Positions 7,985 through 16,773 of a DNA stretch of 32,721 nt are shown piece after piece. A program made the position numbers and the translations under genes. Each line of letters opens with the position of its first letter. Within the stretch, counting starts at the first letter, position 1. Source of the stretch: Paludibacteraceae bacterium (lineage in GTDB: Bacteria; Bacteroidota; Bacteroidia; Bacteroidales; Paludibacteraceae); NCBI GenBank assembly GCA_905234025.1, contig CAJOFT010000008.1, forward strand, positions 1-32,721. Direction: 5' to 3'. Under the pieces are notes generated by a model. That model ran no database searches. It was given only the letters and a program-made list of their open reading frames with translations, and was not told the DNA's origin.

Positions 7985-9315
7985 GTACATTCAAGATTGG
8001 CGGAGTACATCCGCAAGATAACAAAGTATATAGCGCCGGAAAGGCGATTGTTGATTGCCCGCTGCCGCAAAAGGCAATTATCCCGTTGGTGCAACATATC
8101 GGAGCACCCGCGCAACCGGTGGTTGAGAAAGGCGACAAAGTGCGCGTCGGACAACTGATTGCCAAAGCTGGCGGTTTTGTTAGCGCAAATATCCACTCGC
8201 CGTTCAGCGGCACAATCGCAAAAATTGACACAACTGTTGACGGGTGGGGAGCCCGTGTTCCGGCAATATTCATTGACGTGGAAGGCGATATCTGGGAAGA
8301 CGGAATAGATAGTTCCGACAAACTTGTCCGCGAAGGGATTCTTGAACCGAAAGAAATCATCGACCGTATTTCCGCAGCCGGAATAGTTGGTCTCGGCGGC
8401 GCATGTTTCCCGACACATGTCAAGCTGATGCCGCCTCCAGGCAAAAAAGCCGAAGTGCTGATTGTGAACGGCGTGGAATGTGAACCGTATTTGACCTGTG
8501 ACCATCAGTTGATGATGGAAAAAGGCGAAGAAATAATCATCGGCATCCAACTTTTGACACGTGCTTTGGGTATTCAGCGTTCCATTATCGGCATCGAGAA
8601 GAACAAACCCGATGCGATTGCACATATGCAGAAACTTGCCAGCCGCGTATTAGGCATTTCGGTAATGCCGCTTAATCTCAAGTACCCGCAAGGCGGAGAA
8701 AAACAACTCATTGATGCCTGCATAGGCCGCCAAGTGCCAAGCGGTGCGCTGCCGATTGAAGTAGGAGCCGTGGTTGATAATGTGGCAACGGTATATGCCG
8801 TTTACGAGGCAGTACTGAAACGCAAACCGCTGATTTCACGCGTTATGACCGTAACCGGCAAAAACGTTGCCAAGCCCGGCAACTACCGTGTGCGTTTCGG
8901 CACGCCGTTGGCGGATGTGGTTGCATTGGCAGGCGGAGTGCCTGAAGACACCGGCAAGATTATCGGTGGCGGTCCTATGATGGGACGTGCTATGAACAGC
9001 ATTGACATGCCTGCCAACAAACGGGTCAGCGGATTGTTGTTTATGCCGGAAAGTGAATCGCGGCGTATTGAGCCGGAGAATTGCATCCGTTGCGCGAAAT
9101 GCGTAGGTGCCTGCCCGATGGGATTGGAGCCTTACCTGCTGGCACGCCAAGCCGAATTGCAACTTTGGGATGGCATGGAAGCCCATAATATTATGGATTG
9201 CATCGAGTGCGGCTGCTGCACGTTCACATGCCCGAGCCACCGTCCGTTATTGGATTATGTGCGTATGGGCAAAGCCAAAGTCGGCGGCATCATACGCGCC
9301 CGCAATGCCAAATAA
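7981..9315 (+). CDS. rnfC: Electron transport complex subunit RnfC
   Basis: 444 aa, GGVHPQDNK N-terminus, GLGGACFPTHVK, VNGVECEPYLTCDHQLM, two C-terminal 4Fe-4S motifs (CIRCAKCVGACP, CIECGCCTFTCP). Confidence 0.97.
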   Translation: MSTFKIGGVHPQDNKVYSAGKAIVDCPLPQKAIIPLVQHIGAPAQPVVEKGDKVRVGQLIAKAGGFVSANIHSPFSGTIAKIDTTVDGWGARVPAIFIDVEGDIWEDGIDSSDKLVREGILEPKEIIDRISAAGIVGLGGACFPTHVKLMPPPGKKAEVLIVNGVECEPYLTCDHQLMMEKGEEIIIGIQLLTRALGIQRSIIGIEKNKPDAIAHMQKLASRVLGISVMPLNLKYPQGGEKQLIDACIGRQVPSGALPIEVGAVVDNVATVYAVYEAVLKRKPLISRVMTVTGKNVAKPGNYRVRFGTPLADVVALAGGVPEDTGKIIGGGPMMGRAMNSIDMPANKRVSGLLFMPESESRRIEPENCIRCAKCVGACPMGLEPYLLARQAELQLWDGMEAHNIMDCIECGCCTFTCPSHRPLLDYVRMGKAKVGGIIRARNAK

Positions 9316-9322
9316 AATAAAA

Positions 9323-9354
9323 AAATGATTAAATGAGAAAATAAGAAAATGAAT
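9323..9354 (+). repeat. Period-8 repeat in the rnfC-rnfD spacer, running into the rnfD start codon
   Basis: AAATGATT AAATGAGA AAATAAGA AAATGAAT; the rnfD ATG (9349) lies in the last unit. Confidence 0.75.
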
Positions 9355-10347
9355 AAATTGATTGTTTCTCCGGCGCCTCACACCCATAGCGGTGACAGTG
9401 TGCGCAGAAATATGTTACTCGTGATTTTGGCGCTTGTGCCTGCGTTTGCCGTTTCAATGGCGGCATTCGGCTGGGGCGTGCTTATCACGACCGCCATCAG
9501 CATCGCAGCCTGTGTCGGCTTCGAGTGGCTGATTGCGAAGTTCATTCTCAAACAAGAACCGACCATCGGCGATCTTTCCGCTGTATTGACGGGCTTGCTG
9601 CTGGCATTCAACCTGCCGAGCAACCTGCCATGGTGGATTGTCATTATCGGCGCATTTGTCGCCATTGCAATCGGCAAAATGTCGTTTGGCGGACTTGGGC
9701 AGAACCTTTTCAATCCGGCATTGGTCGGACGTGTGTTCCTGCTCATTTCATTCCCTGTACAGATGACCACTTGGCCGCGTCCGTTGGGATTTGTGACAGG
9801 TTATATTGATGCCGCAACAGGTGCCACACCGCTTGCCGCCATGAAGCAAATCGTCAAAGGCGGCGACGCTTCTGCAATTGGCAAACTTCCCGAACTGTGG
9901 GATTCGTTCATTGGTCTGGTTGGCGGTTCATTCGGTGAGGTTTGTGCATTGGCGCTTATTCTGGGCGGTTTGTTGCTGATTGTCACTCGCGTCATCACAT
10001 GGCATATACCGGTTTCTGTACTCGCAACGGCAGCACTCTTTGCGGCTGTAACAGGCTTGTGTGGCGGACTTCCTGAAGGTTTCGGCACCGGTGAGTATGT
10101 GCTGATGACCCTTTGCACCGGTGGTTTGATGTTGGGTGCTTTCTTCATGGCAACCGATTACGTCACTTCTCCAATGAGTGCCTGGGGCAAGATTATCTTC
10201 GGCGTAGGCATTGGCTTTATCGCAATGGTAATCCGTACGTGGGGCGCATATCCCGAAGGCGTTTCTTTTGCGATTCTGATTATGAACGCCTGTGTACCTT
10301 TGTTGAACAAGATTCGCCCGAAACGCTTCGGCGAGCAAAAAAAGTAA
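9349..10347 (+). CDS. rnfD: Electron transport complex subunit RnfD
   Basis: 332 aa polytopic protein with SPAPHTHSGDSVRRNM start, FGGLGQNLFNPALVGRVFLL, TGATPL flavin-attachment-like motif. Confidence 0.96.
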   Translation: MNKLIVSPAPHTHSGDSVRRNMLLVILALVPAFAVSMAAFGWGVLITTAISIAACVGFEWLIAKFILKQEPTIGDLSAVLTGLLLAFNLPSNLPWWIVIIGAFVAIAIGKMSFGGLGQNLFNPALVGRVFLLISFPVQMTTWPRPLGFVTGYIDAATGATPLAAMKQIVKGGDASAIGKLPELWDSFIGLVGGSFGEVCALALILGGLLLIVTRVITWHIPVSVLATAALFAAVTGLCGGLPEGFGTGEYVLMTLCTGGLMLGAFFMATDYVTSPMSAWGKIIFGVGIGFIAMVIRTWGAYPEGVSFAILIMNACVPLLNKIRPKRFGEQKK

Positions 10348-10351
10348 GACT

Positions 10352-10993
10352 ATGGCTAAATTACAAAGTACATTTATTAATATGGCATTGTCGCTGACGT
10401 GCATTACGTTGGTGGCAGCCGCTGCGTTGGCAGGTGTTTATCTGCTGACGCAGGCGCAGATTGAGCAGCAGAAGCGCGAAGCGCAGGACGCTGCCCGCAT
10501 TGCAGTGCTTGCCGGACACGAAGACGGCATCGCCATTGAGACGCAGGCAGATGGCTTCGGCGGTGTCATCAAACTGATGGTCGGCTTTGACAAGGACGGT
10601 CACATTCTCGGCTACGAAGTGCTTGAGCAGCAGGAAACACCGGGGCTCGGCACGCATATTGTCGAGTGGTTCAAGAACGCCGACAAGCCCGGACAGAACA
10701 TCATCGGCCGTGAGGCAACAGGAATGTTCCGTGTTTCAAAGGACGGCGGAGACGTGGATGCCATTACCGCGGCAACTATTTCGTCCCGCGCATTCCTTGC
10801 CGCAATTAACGATGCTTACGTGCAATTCAAGTCGCTGCAGGGCGAACAGGTCGAGGCTTGGACCGGCGCATCCGTAATGAAACCCGAAATGCCGGAGATT
10901 CCGGAAATAAAGGAGATACCTGACACCACGGCAATTCCCGACACTTTGGCAACCGTAGAACCAATAGAAGAAAAGGAGGCACAAGATGAATAA
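10352..10993 (+). CDS. rnfG: Electron transport complex subunit RnfG (FMN-binding)
   Basis: 213 aa, single TM, ETPGLGTHIVEWF, DAITAATISSRAF FMN-binding region; Pro/Glu/Ile-rich C-terminal tail. Confidence 0.94.
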   Translation: MAKLQSTFINMALSLTCITLVAAAALAGVYLLTQAQIEQQKREAQDAARIAVLAGHEDGIAIETQADGFGGVIKLMVGFDKDGHILGYEVLEQQETPGLGTHIVEWFKNADKPGQNIIGREATGMFRVSKDGGDVDAITAATISSRAFLAAINDAYVQFKSLQGEQVEAWTGASVMKPEMPEIPEIKEIPDTTAIPDTLATVEPIEEKEAQDE

Positions 10994-11573
10994 ACCCACC
11001 CAAACATTACTGAACGGCATTCTCAAGGAGAATCCGACTTTTGGTCTCGTGCTCGGCATGTGTCCGACACTCGCGACCACAACAAGTGCCATCAATGGCA
11101 TGTCCATGGGCTTGGCAACGCTGTTCGTGCTGGTTTGCTCGAACATCGTTATTTCGCTCCTCAAGAACCTCATTCCTGACAAGGTGCGCATTCCTGCTTT
11201 CATCGTTGTTATCGCCACATTCGTGACACTGGTGCAACTGCTTATGCAAGCCTACCTGCCCGCAATCTACAACGTGCTTGGATTGTTTATCCCGCTGATT
11301 GTGGTGAACTGCATTGTACTCGGTCGTGCAGAAGCGTTTGCCGCAAAGAACAGCGTCGGACTTTCCGCATTGGACGGAATCGGAATGGGACTTGGCTTCA
11401 CATTGGCGCTGACAGTTCTCGGCGCATTGCGTGAACTGCTCGGAACAGGTGCTGTATTCGGTTGGCATGTCTTCCCCGACAATTACGGAGCGCTTGTCTT
11501 CGTCCTTGCTCCGGGTGCATTCATCTGCCTTGCCTACCTGATGGTTGCAATGAACAAACTTATAAAGAAATAA
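10986..11573 (+). CDS. rnfE: Electron transport complex subunit RnfE
   Basis: 195 aa, ENPTFGLVLGMCPTLATTTSAINGMSMGLA, IVVNCIVLGRAEAFA. Confidence 0.96.
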   Translation: MNKPTQTLLNGILKENPTFGLVLGMCPTLATTTSAINGMSMGLATLFVLVCSNIVISLLKNLIPDKVRIPAFIVVIATFVTLVQLLMQAYLPAIYNVLGLFIPLIVVNCIVLGRAEAFAAKNSVGLSALDGIGMGLGFTLALTVLGALRELLGTGAVFGWHVFPDNYGALVFVLAPGAFICLAYLMVAMNKLIKK

Positions 11574-11575
11574 TC

Positions 11576-11591
11576 TTGAAATTTTGAAATT
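11576..11591 (+). repeat. Two perfect octamers TTGAAATT TTGAAATT immediately before the rnfA ATG
   Basis: Exact 8-bp duplication abutting the start codon at 11592. Confidence 0.6.
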
Positions 11592-12185
11592 ATGGTTTAC
11601 TTCTTGATATTTATTTCCGCGATATTTGTTAATAATATCGTTCTCAGCCAGTTTCTCGGCATTTGTCCGTTCCTTGGTGTCAGCAAGAAGATTGACACGG
11701 CTCTCGGAATGGGTGCCGCTGTGACCTTTGTACTTACGCTGGCAACCGTTGTAACCTATTTGCTCCAGAAACTGCTCATTCTCTGGCACGTAGAGTTCTT
11801 GCAGACCATTCTGTTCATCCTCGTCATTGCCGCGTTGGTGCAGATGATAGAGATTATCCTCAAGAAAATCTCTCCGTCGCTCTATGAGGCGTTGGGCGTG
11901 TTCCTTCCGCTGATTACCACCAACTGTTGCATTCTCGGTGTAGCCATTCTTGTGGCAAACGGCACAAACAAACTGCCTGTCGGCGCAGACCATAACTTGC
12001 TTACCGGCACGCTCTTTGCATTTGCAACAGCCATCGGCTTTGCATTGGCACTGGTTATTTTTGCCGGCATGCGCGAACAGCTCAGTATGAACAAAGTCCC
12101 CAAAGCAATGGAAGGCACTCCGATTGCACTCCTCACAGCAGGACTTCTTGCAATGGCTTTCATGGGCTTCTCCGGAGTCGTGTAA
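11592..12185 (+). CDS. rnfA: Electron transport complex subunit RnfA
   Basis: 197 aa, IFVNNIVLSQFLGICPFLGVSKK, ITTNCCILGVA. Confidence 0.97.
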   Translation: MVYFLIFISAIFVNNIVLSQFLGICPFLGVSKKIDTALGMGAAVTFVLTLATVVTYLLQKLLILWHVEFLQTILFILVIAALVQMIEIILKKISPSLYEALGVFLPLITTNCCILGVAILVANGTNKLPVGADHNLLTGTLFAFATAIGFALALVIFAGMREQLSMNKVPKAMEGTPIALLTAGLLAMAFMGFSGVV

Positions 12186-12203
12186 CACCTTAAATATAAT
12201 ACT

Positions 12204-12479
12204 ATGTTATTCAAATTAGCCTCATCGCTCCACCGCGAAGAACTGCGTTTGCCGTTTGAACCGGATCCGCAGTGGGTCGAAGAAAACCAGGTTGTTGCCG
12301 TTTTGAGCGGCGGCAGCGAAGCATTGTTCCTCGAAAAGGTGAACAAGGGAGAAATTACCCTTGACAAGCCTATCTATCTTATTGCCGGTGAGCAGAGCAA
12401 TTCGCTTGCCGCAAGCTGCGAAATATTAAGTTGGATCAATCAACACCACGGACATGGAGAGATTAGGACTCATCGGTAA
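12204..12479 (+). CDS. N-terminal fragment of a fucose/arabinose isomerase-like protein (possible half of a split or frameshifted gene)
   Basis: 91 aa; VVAVLSGGSEALFLEKV...PIYLIAGEQSNSLAASCEILSWINQ resembles the first domain of fucose-isomerase-like proteins. Confidence 0.5.
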   Translation: MLFKLASSLHREELRLPFEPDPQWVEENQVVAVLSGGSEALFLEKVNKGEITLDKPIYLIAGEQSNSLAASCEILSWINQHHGHGEIRTHR

Positions 12480-13194
12480 ACCATCAGATTGGCTTATCTC
12501 GTCAATTTACGACGCAAACATTATCCGCGAGAAATTAGGCTGCGAACTTGTCGAGATTCCCATTTCGGAAGTTCAGTCACTCGGCGAAGTCGAAGAAGGC
12601 GAAAAGGGCGCATTGCGCATTTACGACCGCCTCAAAGAACTGGTCGCCAAGTATCATTTGGACGGTCTGACACTCCGTTGCTTTGACCTGCTGACCGTTT
12701 GCAAGAACACCGGCTGTCTGGCGCTTGCCAAACTCAATGCCGAAGGTATTCCTGCAGCGTGTGAAGGTGATGTGCCTGCGTTGCTGACCATGGTGCTTGC
12801 CAAGCGCATTTCCGGCTGCTCGGGCTTCCAATGCAATCCTGCCCGCGTGAACACGGAGAACGGCGAGATGCTTTGGGCGCATTGCACCATTCCGCTCAAC
12901 ATGGTCGAAAAGTACGAGTACGATTCCCATTTCGAATCCGGAATAGGTATTTCCATCCATGCAGACCTGTCGTTAGGCGATTATACGCTGGTGAAAGTAA
13001 GCGGCGACCTGAAGCGCATTTTTGCGGAAGACGTCCAGCTTGTCCGCAACCAATACCAACCTAATCTCTGTCGCACGCAGGTATGGCTCAAAACAAAGCA
13101 GGTAATTCCATACCTGCTCTCAAAGCCTATCGCTAACCACCATCTCCTTGTGCCCGGTCATCATGCCGCCGAGTTCATGAAAGCGGTGGAGTAA
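12454..13194 (+). CDS. Fucose/arabinose isomerase-like protein, C-terminal part
   Basis: 246 aa; RLGLIGKPSDWLISS, LTLRCFDLL, ACEGDVPALLTMVL, FQCNPARV, HCTIPLNM match the FucI/AraA-like fold pattern; overlaps the upstream ORF by 26 bp in another frame. Confidence 0.6.
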   Translation: MERLGLIGKPSDWLISSIYDANIIREKLGCELVEIPISEVQSLGEVEEGEKGALRIYDRLKELVAKYHLDGLTLRCFDLLTVCKNTGCLALAKLNAEGIPAACEGDVPALLTMVLAKRISGCSGFQCNPARVNTENGEMLWAHCTIPLNMVEKYEYDSHFESGIGISIHADLSLGDYTLVKVSGDLKRIFAEDVQLVRNQYQPNLCRTQVWLKTKQVIPYLLSKPIANHHLLVPGHHAAEFMKAVE

Positions 13195-15912
13195 TCATTT
13201 CATAAACTTCTCGTAATCCTCCACGGAGAACGTTGCGGGAATAAGTTTATAATTATCCTCTGTGATACACAGGAACGTGAGCTGCAATTCTTTGAAAAGG
13301 AGTTGCAGTTCGCTGTTTTTGGCTGTCAACCCGAGATACCAGTCTGTTTCGCCGAGATTCTCAAAGCCCGAAATACGCAGTGCGCAGCCATTTTCCCAAA
13401 CAGGCATTTTCTGGAGGTCAAAGTCACGGATCAGGAACTGCGAGAAGTTGAATAGTGCCACTTCGTACAGCAGTTTGTTCAGTTTCTGTTCATCCGTTTC
13501 GGGCAGGCAGAGCAGAATAAGACTTGCCGTATTGGTTTCTTTGGAGAATTGTTTCTCTGCCGCTGCTTCTTCGGGTGCTTCTTCCGTTTGTTGGCGAAGT
13601 TCGTCCAAATCGGATGTCATCGCACCTTTCTGGCTTTCCATGCCTTGCCCCATCATCGCGAGCATATCCTTTGCCATCGCACCGAGTTCGCTCTCGGGAT
13701 AACGGGAAACCATGTCCTTGAGTTCGGCGATAAACGCGTCTTGTCCGTCTGTCCGTGCAACCGCCACGGCATTTAGGAACAGGAAGCGTGGCATCAGCGG
13801 TGACAGCGGATATTCCTCTTCTGCATATTTCTTGTTGGCTTTGACCGTTGCAAATTCACTCTTGCGGTATGCGTTGTAGGTCGCTTCATAGACGGAATCC
13901 TGCTCTTGCGCCATGCGTTGCAGTTTCTCGAAGTAATCCGGCTGCGAAACAATTCGTGCCTGATCTGTATCCGGCCAACGGCGCATAATCTCCTGCCGGT
14001 AACGTTCCGCCGCAAGATTGTCCTGTGCTTTGAGTGCTTGCAGGTACTTCATATAATAGAGGTCTGTCAACCGCCTGTCATCCGGGAAACGGCGCTCGAA
14101 ATCGGCAAAGGTTTCGTCTGCCAGTTGCTGGTCACCGACTTTGTCCTGATAAATATATATAAGGGCATAGAGCGCATCGGCAATAAGGCTGTCGGAAAGG
14201 GCTATGTCCTCTTCTGTTTTGGGAATCTGCTGGAGGTAATATTCTGGCTTGTGCGTGTCAGTTTCCGGCACGACAACGGTGGAATCCGCTGCTGTGTCCG
14301 AACCTTCTGTTCCTTCTCCGTCCTGCCCGGCTTGGTCGTCATTTGTATCGTTGCCAAAGGTGGACACGGCTGCTTTGCTTCGTCTGCGCCAGTTGTCTTC
14401 GAGTGTACGCGTTCCCCATTGTTTGACGAACTGCTGTTTACCGGAGCGCATCAACTGGGCATTATAGAAATACCAATCTGCGGCAGCACCTCCGGCTCCG
14501 CCGATCATATTCTGCGTATTGACGCTTTGCAGACCTTCGTTCTCCGCCTCGCGTTGGGCAATCAGTTCTTTCTCCGCAGCTTCTTCTTCGGCTTTGATGA
14601 GGTCTTCAATGATTTTGTCCACAACCTTGCGTTGCTCTTCCGGCGTAAGCTTTGACAACCGTTGCAACGAATCCTGCAACTGTACGGTGGAGTAGGTTGC
14701 AATCAGTTCGTCCAACACTTCCGAACGCTTCATCAGACGGTCATAATCCTCGTTTTCAGCAGGGATTATGGTCACGGCCTCCTGATAGCAGGGCTGTGCA
14801 GGTACATAATCGCGCCGGTCAAAGTTTATATCGCCTGCTTTGACCAGTACGGCAGCTTTGGCAGGACCTGCCTGCGTACTTTTCTCAATGGCGATGGTAT
14901 AGTTTTCAAGTGCCTTGGTTGTATCACCGGAAGCGAGGTAGATATCTCCGATTGCGCCGTAAATGCGGTCGAGTTGGTCCTTGTGCTTTGCCAATTTCGC
15001 CATCTTCTCCAGTTTCTTCACGGCGGAACGTCCCTGCATCATAGCGAGGTTGATGCGCGCGTTGAAATCCATTGCCGGAACAGGAGCCATGCGGATGCAG
15101 CGTTTGTAAGCTTCTTCGGCTTCCTTGCGTTTGCCTTCCATTTGGTAAAGTTGTCCGAGCACATATACGAATCGTGGTCTGTGCACCTTGCGTTTCTCGT
15201 CCGGAGCAGCAATCTTGACAAACGGAATCGCTTCGTGGTATTGTTTGCCTTTGAGGAGCACATCGGCTTTTGCGGCGGAATATTCGGACGCATGTTTGCG
15301 GCTCAGTGCATCCACATTGACTTTGTTTATCATATCTTCCGCCTCATACTGCCAGCCCATTTCGGCATATGCCCGTGCAACGCGCAACTGGCATCGTGCT
15401 ACCACGTCCGGATCGTTTTCATAGTGCCTGATTACATAATTGAATGTTCCGACACTGCCAAGAAAATCGCCTTTGTAGAACTCTGATTCGCCCAACCGGA
15501 TCCACACGTTTCCCATCTGGTTATTGAATTCTTCTTGTTCGAGCCAGAGCTTGTAATTCGGGTCCTTGCGCTTTTTCGGGTCAGGTTTGGGTTTGGACTT
15601 GATGCTGTGCAGTTTGATGCACTTGCGGCATTTCTCAATCGTCTTGTCCATCTGGGAAGCGGAAGCTTCGGCAGCTTTGTGGTTGCTGACAGGATACAAC
15701 GGAATGACATCAGAGAAATCGTCCTCATTGGCTTTGATGATGGCTTGCTGTCCTTCCTGAAAAGCGATATTTCCATTGAAGAAGATGTTGTACTTCACCT
15801 TCGTCTGATGGAACGAACGTGTCGCCGCCGTATTATTCTGCGTGGAGCAGGCGGTGTTCAGGACAAGCGGCAGTGCTATAAGTCCAAATAATATGATTCG
15901 TATATTTTTCAC
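13195..15912 (-). CDS. porW: TPR lipoprotein, PorW/SprE-like type IX secretion system component
   Basis: 905 aa from a GTG start; lipoprotein signal LPLVLNTACST; KVKYNIFFNGNIAFQEGQQAI; TPR-rich body; C-terminal FNFSQFLIRDFDLQ...ISGFENLGETDWYLGL. Confidence 0.75.
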   Translation of the reverse strand: MKNIRIILFGLIALPLVLNTACSTQNNTAATRSFHQTKVKYNIFFNGNIAFQEGQQAIIKANEDDFSDVIPLYPVSNHKAAEASASQMDKTIEKCRKCIKLHSIKSKPKPDPKKRKDPNYKLWLEQEEFNNQMGNVWIRLGESEFYKGDFLGSVGTFNYVIRHYENDPDVVARCQLRVARAYAEMGWQYEAEDMINKVNVDALSRKHASEYSAAKADVLLKGKQYHEAIPFVKIAAPDEKRKVHRPRFVYVLGQLYQMEGKRKEAEEAYKRCIRMAPVPAMDFNARINLAMMQGRSAVKKLEKMAKLAKHKDQLDRIYGAIGDIYLASGDTTKALENYTIAIEKSTQAGPAKAAVLVKAGDINFDRRDYVPAQPCYQEAVTIIPAENEDYDRLMKRSEVLDELIATYSTVQLQDSLQRLSKLTPEEQRKVVDKIIEDLIKAEEEAAEKELIAQREAENEGLQSVNTQNMIGGAGGAAADWYFYNAQLMRSGKQQFVKQWGTRTLEDNWRRRSKAAVSTFGNDTNDDQAGQDGEGTEGSDTAADSTVVVPETDTHKPEYYLQQIPKTEEDIALSDSLIADALYALIYIYQDKVGDQQLADETFADFERRFPDDRRLTDLYYMKYLQALKAQDNLAAERYRQEIMRRWPDTDQARIVSQPDYFEKLQRMAQEQDSVYEATYNAYRKSEFATVKANKKYAEEEYPLSPLMPRFLFLNAVAVARTDGQDAFIAELKDMVSRYPESELGAMAKDMLAMMGQGMESQKGAMTSDLDELRQQTEEAPEEAAAEKQFSKETNTASLILLCLPETDEQKLNKLLYEVALFNFSQFLIRDFDLQKMPVWENGCALRISGFENLGETDWYLGLTAKNSELQLLFKELQLTFLCITEDNYKLIPATFSVEDYEKFMK

Positions 15913-16646
15913 TATTCCAATCCTTTCACATGACTTTTGGCAGCCACAAAATCCTTGAGATAGAAAGGCTCGTGGTACGCTATTTCGTTAGGCTCGGTAC
16001 ATGCTATTCCGTTGGCAACGATTATTCCCGCCAGAGCAGCCATATAGACAGCGTTCGGCATCACCTCCGGCACAAAGTGCACATCGTCTTTCTCCAACAG
16101 TTCTCTGCATTTTGCGGCGCCGTCACCGAAGAAAAAGAGCGGATGGTCGTCCGGCAGTTTTGTATTTCCGTCTATTATCCGTGCTTCTATTTCCCCTATT
16201 AGTTTGACCGGTTGGTTGTTATTCGTTTTGCTCGCAGCACCTTTCCGCAGGAGATAAATGCCGGTATATACTTCCATCCTGCGTGCGTCTATCATCGGCA
16301 TGAGGTAACATTCATCGGGCAGTTGCTGTTCCGCGATAACCGAAAGACAGAGCACATCGGTCGTTCTGATTGGTACAAGCGGCACATTCAGTCCGTAGCA
16401 CAATCCTTTGGCGGTGCTTGTACCGATCCGCAAACCTGTGTAACTGCCCGGCCCGTCGGACAGAGCCACGGCGTCAATGGTTAGGTTCTGCTGTTTGGCA
16501 TCGTCCAACAGCTGCGTGATAAACAGCGGAAGCTGTCTGGCATGGTTGCCGGATTCCTTGTCCATTTGGAAGGAAACGATTTGTCCGTCAGCAACGATAG
16601 CGGCAGAACAGACTTTGGTGCTTGTTTCGATTGCGAGTATTACCAT
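15912..16646 (-). CDS. tsaB: tRNA threonylcarbamoyladenosine biosynthesis protein TsaB
   Basis: MVILAIETSTKVCSAAIVADG, ALSDGPGSYTGLRIGTSTAKGLCYGLNVPLV. ORF track extends to 16868, but the ATG at 16646 follows a canonical promoter, so upstream residues are unlikely to be translated. Confidence 0.93.
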   Translation of the reverse strand: MVILAIETSTKVCSAAIVADGQIVSFQMDKESGNHARQLPLFITQLLDDAKQQNLTIDAVALSDGPGSYTGLRIGTSTAKGLCYGLNVPLVPIRTTDVLCLSVIAEQQLPDECYLMPMIDARRMEVYTGIYLLRKGAASKTNNNQPVKLIGEIEARIIDGNTKLPDDHPLFFFGDGAAKCRELLEKDDVHFVPEVMPNAVYMAALAGIIVANGIACTEPNEIAYHEPFYLKDFVAAKSHVKGLE

Positions 16647-16663
16647 GTTGCACAATTCAGCGT

Positions 16664-16696
16664 GCAAAGGTACTGCTTTATTCTGACATATGCAAA
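16664..16696 (-). promoter_or_regulatory. Promoter for tsaB-porW
   Basis: GCAAAGGTA (revcomp TACCTTTGC) at 16664-16672; CAAA (revcomp TTTG) at 16693-16696; 20-nt spacer. Confidence 0.85.
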
Positions 16697-16722
16697 AAAA
16701 ATCGCTGCAAAACCCAAATAAA

Positions 16723-16755
16723 TTTGCACGTGTCATTTTTTTTCTGTACTTTTGC
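16723..16755 (+). promoter_or_regulatory. Promoter for the thioredoxin gene
   Basis: TTTG at 16723-16726, 20-nt spacer, TACTTTTGC at 16747-16755. Confidence 0.85.
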
Positions 16756-16773
16756 ACGCTAATTTGGAAAATT

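Noticed and set aside
11007-12188. 393-aa minus-strand ORF antisense to rnfE and rnfA
   Set aside because: Cys/His/Gln-rich shadow translation of two conserved Rnf genes on the opposite strand; no domain signal.
13906-14655. 249-aa and 14662-15486 274-aa + strand ORFs
   Set aside because: Antisense to the porW-like gene, whose reading frame shows TPR and lipoprotein features.
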